Shown: positions 33,301-47,500 of the stretch, one piece after another
Position numbering within the stretch: position 1 is the stretch's first letter
Layout: each line of letters begins with the position of its first letter
Assembly: GCF_958295425.1 (NCBI RefSeq)
Contig: NC_081153.1
Span: 6,111,028-6,175,027 of the forward strand
Direction of reading: 5' to 3'
Length of the DNA stretch: 64,000 nucleotides
Source: Solea solea
Lineage: Eukaryota; Chordata; Actinopteri; Pleuronectiformes; Soleidae
Notes under the pieces: model-generated
What the model saw: the letters and a program-made list of their open reading frames with translations, nothing else
What the model was told of the DNA's origin: nothing
Database searches by the model: none
Program-made: the position numbers and the translations under genes

Positions 33301-36300
33301 CCAGGGTAGATTGAGTTTGAGACCCCTGGAGGAAATAGTACAAATAAGAGGAAATTTTGTTCCCATAAACTTCCTGATTCTCCGAATTAACATGCAGAAC
33401 AGTTGTCACAACAACTTTACTGCCAATTGTCACCTTAGTATGAGCAACCTTAACATCAGAGACATCAGTTTTACGGACAGTAAACATGCAATATTAAAGC
33501 AAACAGACACTGTTCACACACTGTGTCTGTTTCACACCAGACTGGTTTCTCAGAGTCACAAACAACATCAGGCAAAGTCAGTGGGTTTTTTTTTTTCTGT
33601 TGTTTTCTTTCAAACCGACAGAGCGAGCGAAGAGGAAAAACCTGACCAACTCCTGCCGAGAGAGTTTGGACCGCTGTCCTGAGCTGCACCGCGAAGGACA
33701 GCGGATTTACGACCCAATAAACATTTATCTGTTTAGTTTTCAAATGATTTTCCAGACCAACAGTCAGCACAATAAAAAAGCAATGAAGTTCTGAGAGCCA
33801 ACTGGCTCTGAGGAGGAGCTGCGACACAGGAGAGGAGAGGAGAGGAGAGGAGAGGAGAGGAGAGGAGAGGAGAGGAGAGGAGAGGAGAGGAGAGGAGAGG
33901 AGAGGAGAGGAGAGGAGAGGAGATTGAGACCAGGCCAAAAATACAAAACACTTTATTTTACTTTTTTGTACTTTTCTAATCAAGTATTTGAGTCTGGTCC
34001 ATTAAAATACTGCAAATTTCAACTATTATTATTTATTACTCCCCTCATCTTTATGTCACATACATACATAGAATTTCATTTCATACCATTTTTTTACTCT
34101 AATTAAAGTACTACTATTCTACTCCATTCTAAAGTTAAACTTCATTTAAAGTTCCACTAGTGTTGCGGCTCACACTTATGGCCATGAATAAGAGCCTTGC
34201 TTCATTTCTACGTCCTTGTTTTCTTTGACTACCGAGTTGCACATGGTTGTGCACGTTTCCATTGTTACCGTCTTCTTCGTTGTCTCTTCTGACAACAACG
34301 AAACTGGGAGGAGAATTTCCATCACGTGGACCCTAGTGGAACACGTCCGTCCAGCCTTCATGACCTTAATATTATAGTACTTTTGGATTTGGTTAATCTG
34401 GGAAAAATGTCATGATCCTCCCTTTGAAGTGTGCACCCCGTGAATAATCTCAGTTTTTGCGAGCTAGTAAGCTCTCACACTTCGCCCAGACACACCATGC
34501 TCACACGTGAACATGCAAGACAAGAGGAGTGGGGCAAAACTGTGGGTTTTAGGGGGCGAAGTGGGATGATAGCCATAATCTCAGGGTTTACAGTTAATCC
34601 TGGGAATGATCTTCAGACGCTCAGCTGCAGCTGCTTGTCGAGTACATTTTAATTTCAAGGGTGACTTCAGAATAAAATAAATGTCATAAATATGAGAGTG
34701 GGTTGTGAGTTACACACACACGCACTGCGACGCGACACACACACGCACACGCACACGTCCTCAGCTCAGGCTGCAGTAGCAGATGATGATAAACGGATCG
34801 ACTGTGATGCAACAGAGAAATAAAGCTGCTGCCAACACTTGAACCTCATTCACCTCTAACCCACTAATCTGAAATCAGCCACACAGAAAATCACATTGTA
34901 TAACAGTCTTTTCTTTTCTGCTGCTGCTGCTGCTGCTGCTCATTACAGTATGACAGGAGCACCACAGTAACTCACGTTCACTTCGCTGAGTGCAGTCAGT
35001 CGCTCCACTCAGGCTTAGTGTCAGCAGCATCATGTGCAGCGTGAGTGAGTTACAACACAAAGTCCTTGACAACGTTGTACAGTTCACACTCATACTGAGA
35101 ACATTAATAGGATAGAAAATCCGAAAACTGTAAAGTTAAGTGTTAACTTTAGTTTTAGGTTGCCTTTTTTTTTTAAGCATTACTATGTTAAAAACATATA
35201 TACAGAGACTATTATAGTGTCTTTTTTACAGCACAACTTATAGGCAACCTTTTTTTTTATTTTTCCCCAAGTATATGGACACATCTGAGGGGAAAAAAAG
35301 TACTCAAAATGTTGAAAAGTCACAGTTCAAAGTTCGCTTTGCTCGTTTATATCAATAAAAATTGTGACTTCTGCACAATAAATGCTACTCCTGTTTTCAA
35401 ATGTTAAATTAATCATGATTTTTGATTCAACAATAAATAAGAAGATGGAAAAACATATTTTGTAAAGCCTGAAGATAATTGATAATCGAGCTGGAGGGTT
35501 TTGAATAAATATCTAATGATAAACTGCGATTATTTTGACTGACATTGTGATTGTTGTCATTCACTGGTAATTTTTTACATTATTGTTCTAATTTTGTGAG
35601 GATGACACATGGTGAAAACCATATATTTATACACACACGCCGTGACAGAATGTTGTGGAACAGAGACAAAAAAATCCACCTGAACCTCAAACGGTTACTA
35701 AAAGATACGCAGTTTGTGTTTCTCTGTACGTGACTTGCAACTGTCTCCATGGTTACGGCTCGCAGACACATGCACAGTGAACACAGATATGAAATATGCT
35801 GCTAAAACACATTCACAGGCCATGGACCAGATCGTGATCTGAACCGGATTATGGTCTGGAAAGGTTTGTCCAAACCTGATCCATAATGATGACTGTGTAT
35901 AAGACTAGAGTCCCTGCCTCAGAGCTGTTTTGGTGTCATGATTCAGTCAGAATCTGAATGTTTTGTGTATGTTTACACCAGATTATCCAGACACAATACT
36001 GTATACACACTAACCCAGGCTGTACAGCCACCTGCCAACCGGAACAGAAACTCTTTACTAAACAATCAAACACAGGAATCAATAATCCTTGCTGTGTGCG
36101 GGTGTTTTTTATTATTTATTATTTTCTGCTCCACTCAGCTGAACACAGTGTCCTGTACTCAGCACTGACAGCGAGGGAGGTGCTGAGATCACAGGCTGTG
36201 ACTCGGCGAGTCCACACATTCTGCTTCCTGTGACACAGACGACAGCCGCCCGACTGTCCTGCAGGTGCGATCGGTCGCGCAGACACACACCGAGCACGTC

Positions 36301-37668
36301 AAGACGACGTCAAAGTCCAGTCCTTTGACTTCAGATCATTTGACACAAACACATCAAATGTGTCACCGGATCTGCCTTTTTCAATCTCAGAAATATCTCC
36401 CCACTCTGGCCGTCACACACTCATTCATGCATTCATGCATTGGGGCTGGAAAGGCTCCAACATGTTCTAAACTCTGCTGCCAGGGTTCTCACACATCACA
36501 CCCCATGCTCCCCATTAACCCTTAGAATACAGAGCATTTTGGCTGCTTTTTTCTATTATGCGCTATAGACTGTCTTATATCCTTTTTTTCAGCACAACCT
36601 ATAGGCAACCTGATGAAAAAATGTGTTTCATTTTCATTTTCACCAACTATATAAACACACCTGAGCAAAAAGCACTCAAAAAAAATCGGATTGAATTTAC
36701 AACATTTGGAAATACGTCACAGTTTTAAAGTTCATTTGACTCGGTTTTATGAACAAAAATGAAAAGGAAAACTGTGACTTGAGCAAAATTATCGCTACTT
36801 TATGTCACTGCTTTTATGTGACATAAAATGAATCATAAATTTGACTCAACAACACATAAGCATTTTTTAAAAGCCTGAATATGTGACCTATAAACACACA
36901 CACACACACCTGCGGCACTGATACGTGCCATGTGACCACTAAGGGTTGCAGCTCAGCAGGGCTTTCAGTTTCACAGCTCCAACCCTTTGGAACTCACATC
37001 CTCTGGAACTATTTACCAACTCTAGAGTGTTTAAAATCAACGTTGGAAGCGACGCTTGTTTGTGTTTGTGGTTTTGTTATGGTCTGCCTTTTTTCCCCTG
37101 CACAGCGACCTTGGGTTACGAGATGCGCTATAAAAATCAAAGTTATTAGTGTTATTATTATTTTACATTCAGTGACAGCTGTCACCGATGTATGCTCAGT
37201 CCACGGAGCCTCAACAACAGATAATGTTTCCACGTGCAAAATGTCTTCCTTTCTGAAAAGATGCATCCCGGTTGTAATTTCCAATTTAGGATTTAGGATT
37301 GAGGATAGGAAGTTTACACTTTCATATATGCACAGAACAAATCAGGTTTCCGGTACACATTGGGTCACACAGTCCTTTCACAGGGATTCACGCTGAGCTG
37401 AGCTGAGCTGAGCTGAGCTGAGCTGTTCAGCCGTGTCATGACACAGCGGAGACTGCAGAGGCAGAGACTGTCAGGCCTTCAGGAGGTCACAGCAGTGATA
37501 ATACACACACACACACACACACATACTGAAGAAGAAAAATGACAATAAACCTAGTACACACACAGAGACAGAGAGTCTTTTATGACCTCAAGGCTAATCT
37601 GTTAGTGTCACCGTGACAACATAAACTATGGTCAGTGTTTCACTGATGTCTGAGCTGCAGACGCAGAC

Positions 37669-37706
<38 letters not shown>

Positions 37707-38155
37707 AGAACTTAGTTTGACAGGCTGAGGCAAGAGCTGAGAGAACACACACGGTCACGTAATGATATGTGACACAGCGGCGAACGCAGAGACGACCTTC
37801 AACACGAACAAAGACTCCGAAGACTCTTCTGCAGCTGAAAGAGGAAAAGACCCGAGGCTGCAGATAGCTTTCACACCACCACATGGGTACACACACACAC
37901 ACAGTGATAATAAATGTGTCTCTGCACAGTTTATCTAGTGTTTGAACTTCAGCTGCACAAAATGTGTTCCTCTCCTGGCCTCTACTTTCTAATCCTGCTG
38001 TTAAATTAACATAAATCAGTCAGTTTAAAGATTTAAATACAGATTACAGATATAGATTACACTGCACTGTAAAGAGTTGTGACACTCAAACGTGTTGCAA
38101 TGCAAACATGTGTCAAGTGTTAATATGTCATAATAATTATTGCCACAGGGTTACA

Positions 38156-38208
<53 letters not shown>

Positions 38209-38480
38209 AAATATATTATGTTATATTATATTATATTATATTATATTATATCATATCATATCATATCATATCATATCATATTATATTATATTCATTTGTA
38301 TTATATTCAAGTGACTAAGTGTAAGCTTCTCAAAAAGTGTTGCTTGCTTCATGAAAAGTGTTGCTGGAAAATATCGACACAAATCTGATTCCGTAAATTC
38401 TCCTCACACTCCGGTGCTTTTAAATAAATGTACCTTTTGTTTCAGTCCTGCTGATTAAAAGGCAGTTTGTAGTATTGACC

Positions 38481-38515
<35 letters not shown>

Positions 38516-41500
38516 TCCTGAATCCTGAACCAGCCCACTGTAACAAGCTGCACCAACAGCCTGCGTCAGCTCGGGCACAGAGCCTCGTCCTCATGACCTC
38601 AGCACCCTGCTGCTGCCCCCCCCCCCCCCCAACCCCCACCTCAGCCCCACTATCATCACTCACTGTGTAAATATTCAGCAGCTGGCTGATAATGTGGTTA
38701 TGTCAGCGTGTGATGGGATTAAAGGTCTGTGTGACGCTGCTGCTAAACTGTGTGTGAGCCTGAAAGTGTGAGATGCATAATCCGTGTGTGTGTGTGCATA
38801 ATCTCCACAGCTGGACTGAGCTCATGTGAGGAGCAAATGGACAGGAACATTTTGTAGATGTGACCCACGTTTGTCCTTGAGTGTGGCGTCAAGTCGTCAA
38901 CGACTGAAAACACTCGACGTCCTTTCACAGCTGGCAAGGTTGCAGGTCCTGCACCGGATTTTGAACCAGTCAAAAAAAAATTATGAAATAAATTTGGGTT
39001 ATATTTGTTTTGTTTTGTTTTTTTACATGTTAACTGTTACATCATCAGTGGAAACACAACATACCTGTGAAAATGGCAAAAGGAAAACTGAGAACATGCA
39101 GTGATTGGTGTGGATTTGGGTGTTCCTTCATGTTGCTGCTGCTGCTGCTGCTGCTGTTGTGTTTATTTCCACTCATGTCGCGCATTGAGCAACATCGATG
39201 ATGATGTAAGGGGGCGGAGCTTTGGCTCTGCTTAACTGGTGTGAAAAACAGACTTGTTTCACTGACAAACTCCCAAGTTTCCAAATGGAACTAGAGCCCC
39301 GTACGGGAACCATGTTGGTACATCCTGGTGTGAAGAGAGTGTAAACCTCAGCCAGGGCAGCTCAGTTTCCCACAGTGTCAATATCTCAGATTATCTTCAG
39401 TAGTGAGCTGTGGGCGACTGGACTTGCTTGAGTTGAGTTGAAGACTCTCATCCAAGAGGCTTCTTCAGTTCTGACTAACCAGTGGGAAGAACCAGGTGTC
39501 ATACCGGTCTAGAGAGTCGTTAAGTTGAATGATGCAGATCGTTCACCCCTCCCAGTTTCAGGTTGTTGGTTTCACCTGAGACAAGGTGTGAACACGTTGT
39601 TAGGAGGTCACCTGAGAGGCAGAGTCTACTATTGTGTGGGCGTTGGACTTGTTGATTCAGGACAGCTGATAGTCCACCTGCTCTGTTGAGTGACGGTTTC
39701 TCCTGGTTACCATAGGTGGCTTCCTTCTCTCCTCTTTCAAACCATCTGTCTGTGAACCTTCTCATCATCCCACTCGTTAGTCAGAGATGAAGAAGCCTCT
39801 TGGATGAGAGGTGAAACGCCTTCGACCTGGACCTGGACGACTGAGAACCTTCACCTACAACATCTCATTCCCGCGTCCAAATGACCAAGCAAAATCTAAC
39901 CAACTGATTATATTTCTCTTTAAGCCAATAACACATGTCCACAGAAACCTTCCATCAAAATCTGTCCTTTACTTTACTCAAGATTTAAAGGACATGTTTG
40001 GATTTTCTGGGGACGTACAGACAGACATTGCTTTTGTGATTCACTGATCGTGTTTGGTTCTAAGTGTAAGAGCTCTGACATTTTATTTAAAGTCTGTCTC
40101 GCAACATGATTTTGAGGATTTTTCAACATTAATGTGTGTTTTCACACACGTTTTCATCTTCATCAAGTGATTGAAGCGTCTCTGAATTTGGATACTGCTC
40201 TTAATCTGCCATTTAATCTTTCAGCCCTCGTAGGTTATGGCCCAAGGGAAGAGTTATTAGAAGTTGGTGATGATCTTGGTTACAGATGACCAATTATGTG
40301 TATCAACACTGTGGGAAACTGACATTTATTTGATTATTACTATTGATTCCATTGTGTAAGTGACTCTCTGTTGTTTCTGCTCAGTGGTGTCAAATACTGA
40401 CAGACAGACTCTTTTACACAGTGCTAGTTTAGAGTGGTGTGATTACTGTAAGCAAATGAGATCAAGGTTAATAAGTAGCAGGCAGTGACACAAAAGACAG
40501 AAGCTTTGTCTGGACTTGTTCTCCTCAGTTAGAGTTTAACAAAAAAGAAAAAAAATTAACCAAGGCTGAGGTGAGATCAATACCAGGTAACGCCATCGCT
40601 CTGTGTTTAAATACAGAGTCAGAGTCACGTGCCGATGCGAATGCTTAACAAATGACACGAAGCAGAAATGTTGAAAATGATCAAACTGGACATTGGTGCT
40701 ACATATTATCATTTGTGAGGGACGACCGAAAACCGGCAGCATTGATTATGTCAGTACGTCATACAAAATAAAACCTGAACTACCGCTTTAATTACCAGAG
40801 ACCTTCCCAGCTGCACCTTCCTCGCCTGAGCCGACAAAAACACTATCCACGGTCCTATGATTTCACTGCGATGTTGTCTGAACAAACTTTTGCAGATATT
40901 TGCATTCTCACACTCTCGGGCCCTGCAGACAATTTCAGGAACATGTTCAGACTTCAGCTCCGGTCTGAGAAATTAACTCCAAAAAACTATCTCCACTGGT
41001 GCTTTACAGCTTTTTACGGGCTCTTCTCACCACTCACTGCTGAAAGAAATAAACCTGAGCTGCACTGAAATCATCATTAATTCAAGCTTCGATGGTTTCT
41101 TTATTATCCCCAGAGAGGCACTTTGTTTCAGAGCCAGCAGCGAAACACACGGACATCGACAAAACAACGCAACACCATAAAAAAATACTGCAACATGTCG
41201 TAGATCCCAGTAACAATCACGATGAGTCATTTAAAAGGCTGATGACAGCAGAGATAAATGACTTTTTAATCGGTTTTTGATCCCTGATCAGTCATGACAG
41301 TCCCTGGGCCTTCTTCAAGGACCTGACCTTCTGCAGGTCGGCTCCCTCCTCCACATGAGGGCCGCGAGGCTGCTGGTGCCAATCCCAGCTGACGTAAGGC
41401 TAAAGATGGGGGAGGAGAGGTCGCTAGTCCATCGCAGGCTAAACATATAGAGGCAAAACAACCAGGATCGTGAACCCTGGGTCTTTTCGCTGCAATACAA

Positions 41501-44500
41501 GACTGCACTAACCACTGCACCACCATGTGACCCTCACATGATTTTAGTTTTTTGCAAATGTTCCACTGACGAAACAGTGCAGCGTCTGAATCTCCATCAA
41601 ATGAAGTTTTCTGAGCAGCAGAATCTTTGCGTTTCAGTCATTTTCCAGCCTGCCCGTCTGCCTCCGTCCTGTGTGCAGCGAGGTCGCGTCGCCAGGTGAC
41701 ACAAGATCCAAACACTAAGGGTGGGAATCGCCAGAGACATCGCGATACGATATCATCACGATATTTAACTCACAATATGATATAATAGTAGTAATAATAG
41801 TTTGCGAAATCATATGTTGCGATACTCACTGCTGTATCAAACGGTTTAAAACTCATTTGATGACAGTTTGAATTGAATTGTTTGTATTCAAAGGTTACGT
41901 ACTACAGCTTTAAATTCCAGCATCGCCACATTCAGTGATGACTAATGTCAACGTCAGATTTCTTAAGATGTTTTATTTAAAATCTTTTTTACATTTTCAA
42001 CTGTAACTAAAAGGACTGAAGGTTGTTCTTTTCGTCGTCCAGCAGCTCCATTATCTGCAGACTGGCTGCACTTTTCACCCATATGTGACATTTGTCTCCG
42101 CACAGCAGATAAGGAGAGGAGATTTTATCTAACGAGCAGCTCATCTGGGCTTGTTTCAGAATCCTTGTCGTCCTCTGTCTGACTCTTCATCCGTGTATAT
42201 GTTTATATAAGACGCAGCAGCGCTGATGTGAGTCATGTACGCAAATAAAATATGACGTGTTTGTTTAAAGCAAATAAAAACAACGTATGAGCGATTTGGC
42301 CTCTGATGAAGCTCTTGTGTCATAAAATTATGAAACCAGAGGGCGACAGACAGAGAGGACAGACGACACGTCGAATGACTTATGAGGGAGAATATTATTA
42401 GAATGAAATGCTCTGTGTGAATTCAGCCATTCACAGACTCACACACGTATGGTTGATTTATGAGTTTGAACTCTCGACAAAAGTAATGACGAACTGGCAG
42501 CAGGAGCAGACCTGATTAGACAGTGCAGAGATTAACAAGACAACGTCTGTCCCTTTAAAGACCCGAATTATCACGGTCAGATATGAGGCTTTACTGACAA
42601 CAGTGAGGAAACAACAGGCCGGATTATTATCTGGTAATGTCGACATGTTCCATGTCTGCTGAGAGTTCTTTACTTACATGTTTAGGTCCGTGGTTAGAAA
42701 AACTATTTATTGGCTGTGTACGTCTGACTCCACCTCCGTAGGTGGCACCATATCTCTCTATAATCTAGTGCGTATTGAATCCTTTTGTTTCCTGTTGACC
42801 TTTATGTCACAGAAAAACAAACAAACAAACTCGCAAACGGCGAGATGGATCGCACTCTGGTTCTGTATGTTTCGTACCTGCTGTACAAAGACGCCGCCAC
42901 CGTATATGATTTCCAGCAACAGTTTATAAATCTCCTCCTTCCACTTCCGGGTCAAAGGCCGCAGAGGAAGTTTTGGTGAATGCGCAGAAAGCCAAGTCTG
43001 ACTCCAGTCCGACTAATCGTATGCACGCAGGAGTAATCGGACTATGAATCATCAGCCTTATCCAGGTACTGTATGTAGTGACGAGCAAAGCAGTTGTTTT
43101 CGATGTAACTGAATCATTAGAATCAGTTCATTATAAAGATTAGTTCAGTACTTCAGTACAGAAAAACCAAATTATTGTCTTAGTCTGACTAAGATCAGAC
43201 TGTGAGTAGAGAAGCTACAGAGGCCTGTAATCTGCCAGAAGGCTAATGTGATCTGTCAGAAACATAACTGATTTCTTGAAGTGAGGAAATAAAACTTGGA
43301 CATGCTCCTTCCTGACCAGTTCTGAGAAAAACTACAGCTTCACTTTCAGCTGGAACTCTCTTCACTGCGTGTTACTACCATGTCAGCGAGGTCCGAGGTC
43401 GACTACAGACACAACACTGTTTCACCACCACATCGTGACTCAACGTCACATGGTGGTGGTGGAAACGTGAAAATAAAAGCAACCTCGAGTAACCCTCTCT
43501 TTTAAAGGGTAATTCAGCATGTTCAGGTCATGGAGGCTTCCTGCTGCCATCAGTGACATTTACACCAGTTTCCTGCAACATGATGGACCTCACCCACCTT
43601 CACCTTCAAGAAGAAGACCAACAAGAGCCGACTGCACAGGCATTAGCTGCATAAACCAAAGTCTGTCACGAACAGCAACTCTATTTTTGCTCTGTCCAAA
43701 CTGATGTAAGCAGCACTGAGTTTGTGTTACACTGTCTCGGACTTGGTTACTGCTTCCCTGTTTAAGGACACATGCGGTGTACATTAGAGGGTTCCCAATC
43801 CCCGGGTCAGGGACCAGTACAGGGCCATATTTGCCTAGACCAAGGGTCTGCAACCTTTGGAATGAAAAGAGTAATTTTTGTCCCTTCTCCACCCAAATAA
43901 AATGAATCTGAAACTGCAAAAAAAACTATTTGACCCTTAAAATGAAGATAATATCATGTGTATATGTTTTTTTTATACATACATATAGTTAAAGAAATAC
44001 AGTTTGTCGTATTTATGAAATTTAAGAGCTCATTGCTGTTTATACCCAACCTCTAATAAAGTGTATCCAAATATGGAAAGGACTCCAAATGTTTACTTCT
44101 TCATGTACACAATACTTTTCGGGGAGCTTTTTTAATATCGCATTTGATGTAGACATTACAAATATCAAAAAGGGAGAAAAACATGTAAATAAAATAAAAA
44201 TAAACAAGTTTTTTCCTTCAAAGAATTATCCACAGCAGCATGGACATTAAAAACATGCCTCTCCTGTCTCTCATATAACTATTACTGCGTCATGACCGCA
44301 TTGTTTCTATAAAACTGGGATAGGTATGCTTTAAATTATGCTTTAACTATGCTTTATACAACTTAAAATGACATTAGTCATAGATAACTACCGTCTCTGT
44401 AGCACCACTGGTGATTTTGTCATATGATAACGTTTGTCCGTTCCTTGTAAACAAACGCTACACTACAAACTATCATGTGATTTTGTGATTTCCGGGGGCA

Positions 44501-47500
44501 GACTTTTCATCAGTGCAGCCAACGTTTCCTCTCAGAAAAGTGAGGTGCTGTCAGCTCACGTCCACACACACACACACACACACATCCATATTAATCCTGC
44601 TGGTGGAGGATGACGGTGGTGGTGATGGTAGTGGTGGCTCTTTCACTTCCCCAGTGTCCAGCGTGTGAGGCTGACACAACGGCTTTGTTATTACAAACAT
44701 CAGCAGGTTTGGGAGGCTGCGGACAGGCTCAGCACAGTGTGCTGTTTAACCTTTGCTTAACTGGAGTTCATTGAACTCTAAAAACCCTTTGTTTGTGTCT
44801 GGAGGAAAGCCAGGAAGTGTGTCAACTCAGCCTGGATCTTGTGATTGCGCACACAAGCCGAGCCCTATCTGTGCAAACACGCCAAATCTCCTCCACGGCC
44901 TCATCCTCCTACACAACAACGATGCCTGCGCTCTTGGCATCGGTGGCCGCTACTGAACGCAGGAAGTGGACGGCATGAGTGAAGGAAATGGTGGAGATTA
45001 TTTATTTGAGCATGGGTGGGGTTTGGTAGGAGAGGCAGAAATGGGAGAAAATCTGTGGTGATGCCAAATGTAATCTGACATTCATGTGGATACGTCATCT
45101 TCTACGCCAGGTTCGAGGTGGAGCTTTAAGGCACGTTTCCACTATAGGGTTTAATAACAGGAACGAGGAACTTTTCCAGGAACTATGCTTGTCTACGGCA
45201 GGAACTAGGAACTACGTGAAAATGTCTGGCCATCTTTTTCGCCTCACAAGGTCGTACTTTCAGATAGTTCAGGAACCATAGAGCTGGATCTTACAGTTTT
45301 CAAAGCAATGGTTGCATTGTCATTTAAAGCTGAAAACCAAACCATTTCATTTCAGCACCTTTAGGTCGCTTAATGTAAAGTACACGGCCTACAAACACCT
45401 GTACTAGTGCTTCTAACAGTGCTTCAGCTCGTGATGACTTTCTGACAACTGAACAGCAGGATTATCATGGAGAGATTGACCAGCCGCACAGAGGTTTCTT
45501 CACGTAAGAGTTGTCCAAACACGACTTATTTGATTGCGCCACCAGTCACGATCTTTGGAAAGCTCTTTGTGACACGACGCAGACCGAGAAAGAACATGAA
45601 AAATTTGTAGCTTTGTAGATTTTTGTCATGGAGAGATTTTCCAGGAGCACAGAGGTTTCTTCATACGAGACCTGTGCAAACACTATTTATCTCACTGAGC
45701 CATCAAACACGACGTTGGACAGCTCTTTGTGACACAACGCAGATGCCGAAACAACATGAAAGCAGTGTTTAGAAACCCAAAATGGAGAGGAACTCCAACC
45801 GGGCCAAGAGAAAATGGGCAATTTGGGTATGACAGTTCTGAAACAGCTTGAACACTGAACAGTCCCCCACACAACTAACCTCTTACCATCTAATTAACTC
45901 AAAGAAAACAGTGCTCAAACCTAAAATAAAGCCACCTCTGCCCTGGAGGAATATAATCACAAAGATGGAAGGAGATAGCGACTCATGTTGCAACTTAAAT
46001 TTGCAAAGAAATGTTCCAAATGTACAACGTCAGAAGAAAACAGGAGTAGGTAAATACAGATACCATTATCTGGATAGGAGCTTTTGGTTATGTCACACTA
46101 CTGCTTCCACCACCTTTCTATTATTACAGCCAGTAGTTTTTCTTCTTTAAGAGGTGGAGAGCAACTGTACACAGTAGATTAGCTCAGCAACTCACTGAAC
46201 ATTCAGCCAGACATTTTCCTCATGAATCATGAGACGGGCCTCTGATAAGGACTAAAGTAAGTGCACTAGAGACTCGAGACCCTATCACAGTGCAGGAGTC
46301 TTGAGAGGTCAACGCACTGAAGTTTAAGATGTTTTTTTAACCGCCATCAACCCGAGTCATTTGTTTAATTTCACAGGCAGGGAGAGTTTCAGACAGAACA
46401 ACCTGTACCGACCCCGCCCTCCTGAGCAGGTCAGGGCTCAAACACCAGCCGGACGAGCAGGATACTCTAAATCTCCAACTGCACAAACCTGGCCGAAGGT
46501 AACCTCGTCCCAACAGAGACGCACGGAGAACCTCCCGTCACACCCCTGCATAAGAACCGTGTGTTATGATGAACAAAGAACACACTGAGAGCACGTGAAG
46601 CCGTCACGAGAACAGATAAAGTAAACATCTTGTGTGACAGTTTGATGCTGATCCATCGCAGGCTGAGGAACTTGTTATGAAGTAATGTTAATCATTGGAA
46701 CACTGCTCTCCAAGTTTATGATGTAAGAAAATATTGATACACTAAATAAATCGCAATTCTTTCAAGTACTATTATCAATATGCTGTATTTTACCCTCCAG
46801 CCACTAGTTGGCATCAGACTTTCAGCCTTTTGACTCTGCCTCCTCCTTCTAATCTTATTTATACTGTTTATTGTTAATGCATGTAACAGTGTTATTTTTC
46901 TTTAAAAATATGTCTTTAGGGGAAAATATTGCAATATTTAGCTTTGTTTACAGTATCTCGATATTACAGATTTTCAGAATGATCATGAACGGAGGAAAGT
47001 GTTCATATTTCACAGTGACTTGACCATGCAGTCAGCATGCCAACGTACAGTCCTGGTTATTTATTTATTTTTAAATGTCATAATGCCATGTTATGTCAAT
47101 TTAATATATTAAAGAAATATATTTATTGTTAGAGATACAGATATTGTTTATCTTGTTATTCAGTTTTATTTTATATTTGAAAATTCCAATAGAATATGAA
47201 AGTGCAAATTCATACCAGGTCACTTTTTGTGATTTTACTGCTCTCTAATGATAAATGTGTCTGAGATGGTGGGAGGAGGGGCCCGCAAATCAAATTCAGC
47301 TTAAGGCCCTACAAAGGCTTGGGCCGGCCCTGTAACTAAAGCTATAAGACAATTACTTCTGTTGTAAAAGAACTTAACAAATGTAATGTATTACGAAAAC
47401 ATGGAACAAACACAAAAACATTACTTTTGTTTATAAAAAATGTTAAATTTAACAAAAATGTTAAATATTTTAGGGAACAAATGAGGAATATTAAATAAAG

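Noticed and set aside
33471..33983. 170-codon minus-strand frame rich in Ser-Ser-Pro-Leu-Leu
   Set aside because: Its low-complexity core is translation of the GGAGA microsatellite, open in every frame for lack of stop triplets.
38442..38663. Frame with Leu run from the CAG array
   Set aside because: Low-complexity translation inside an intron; no splice or homology support.
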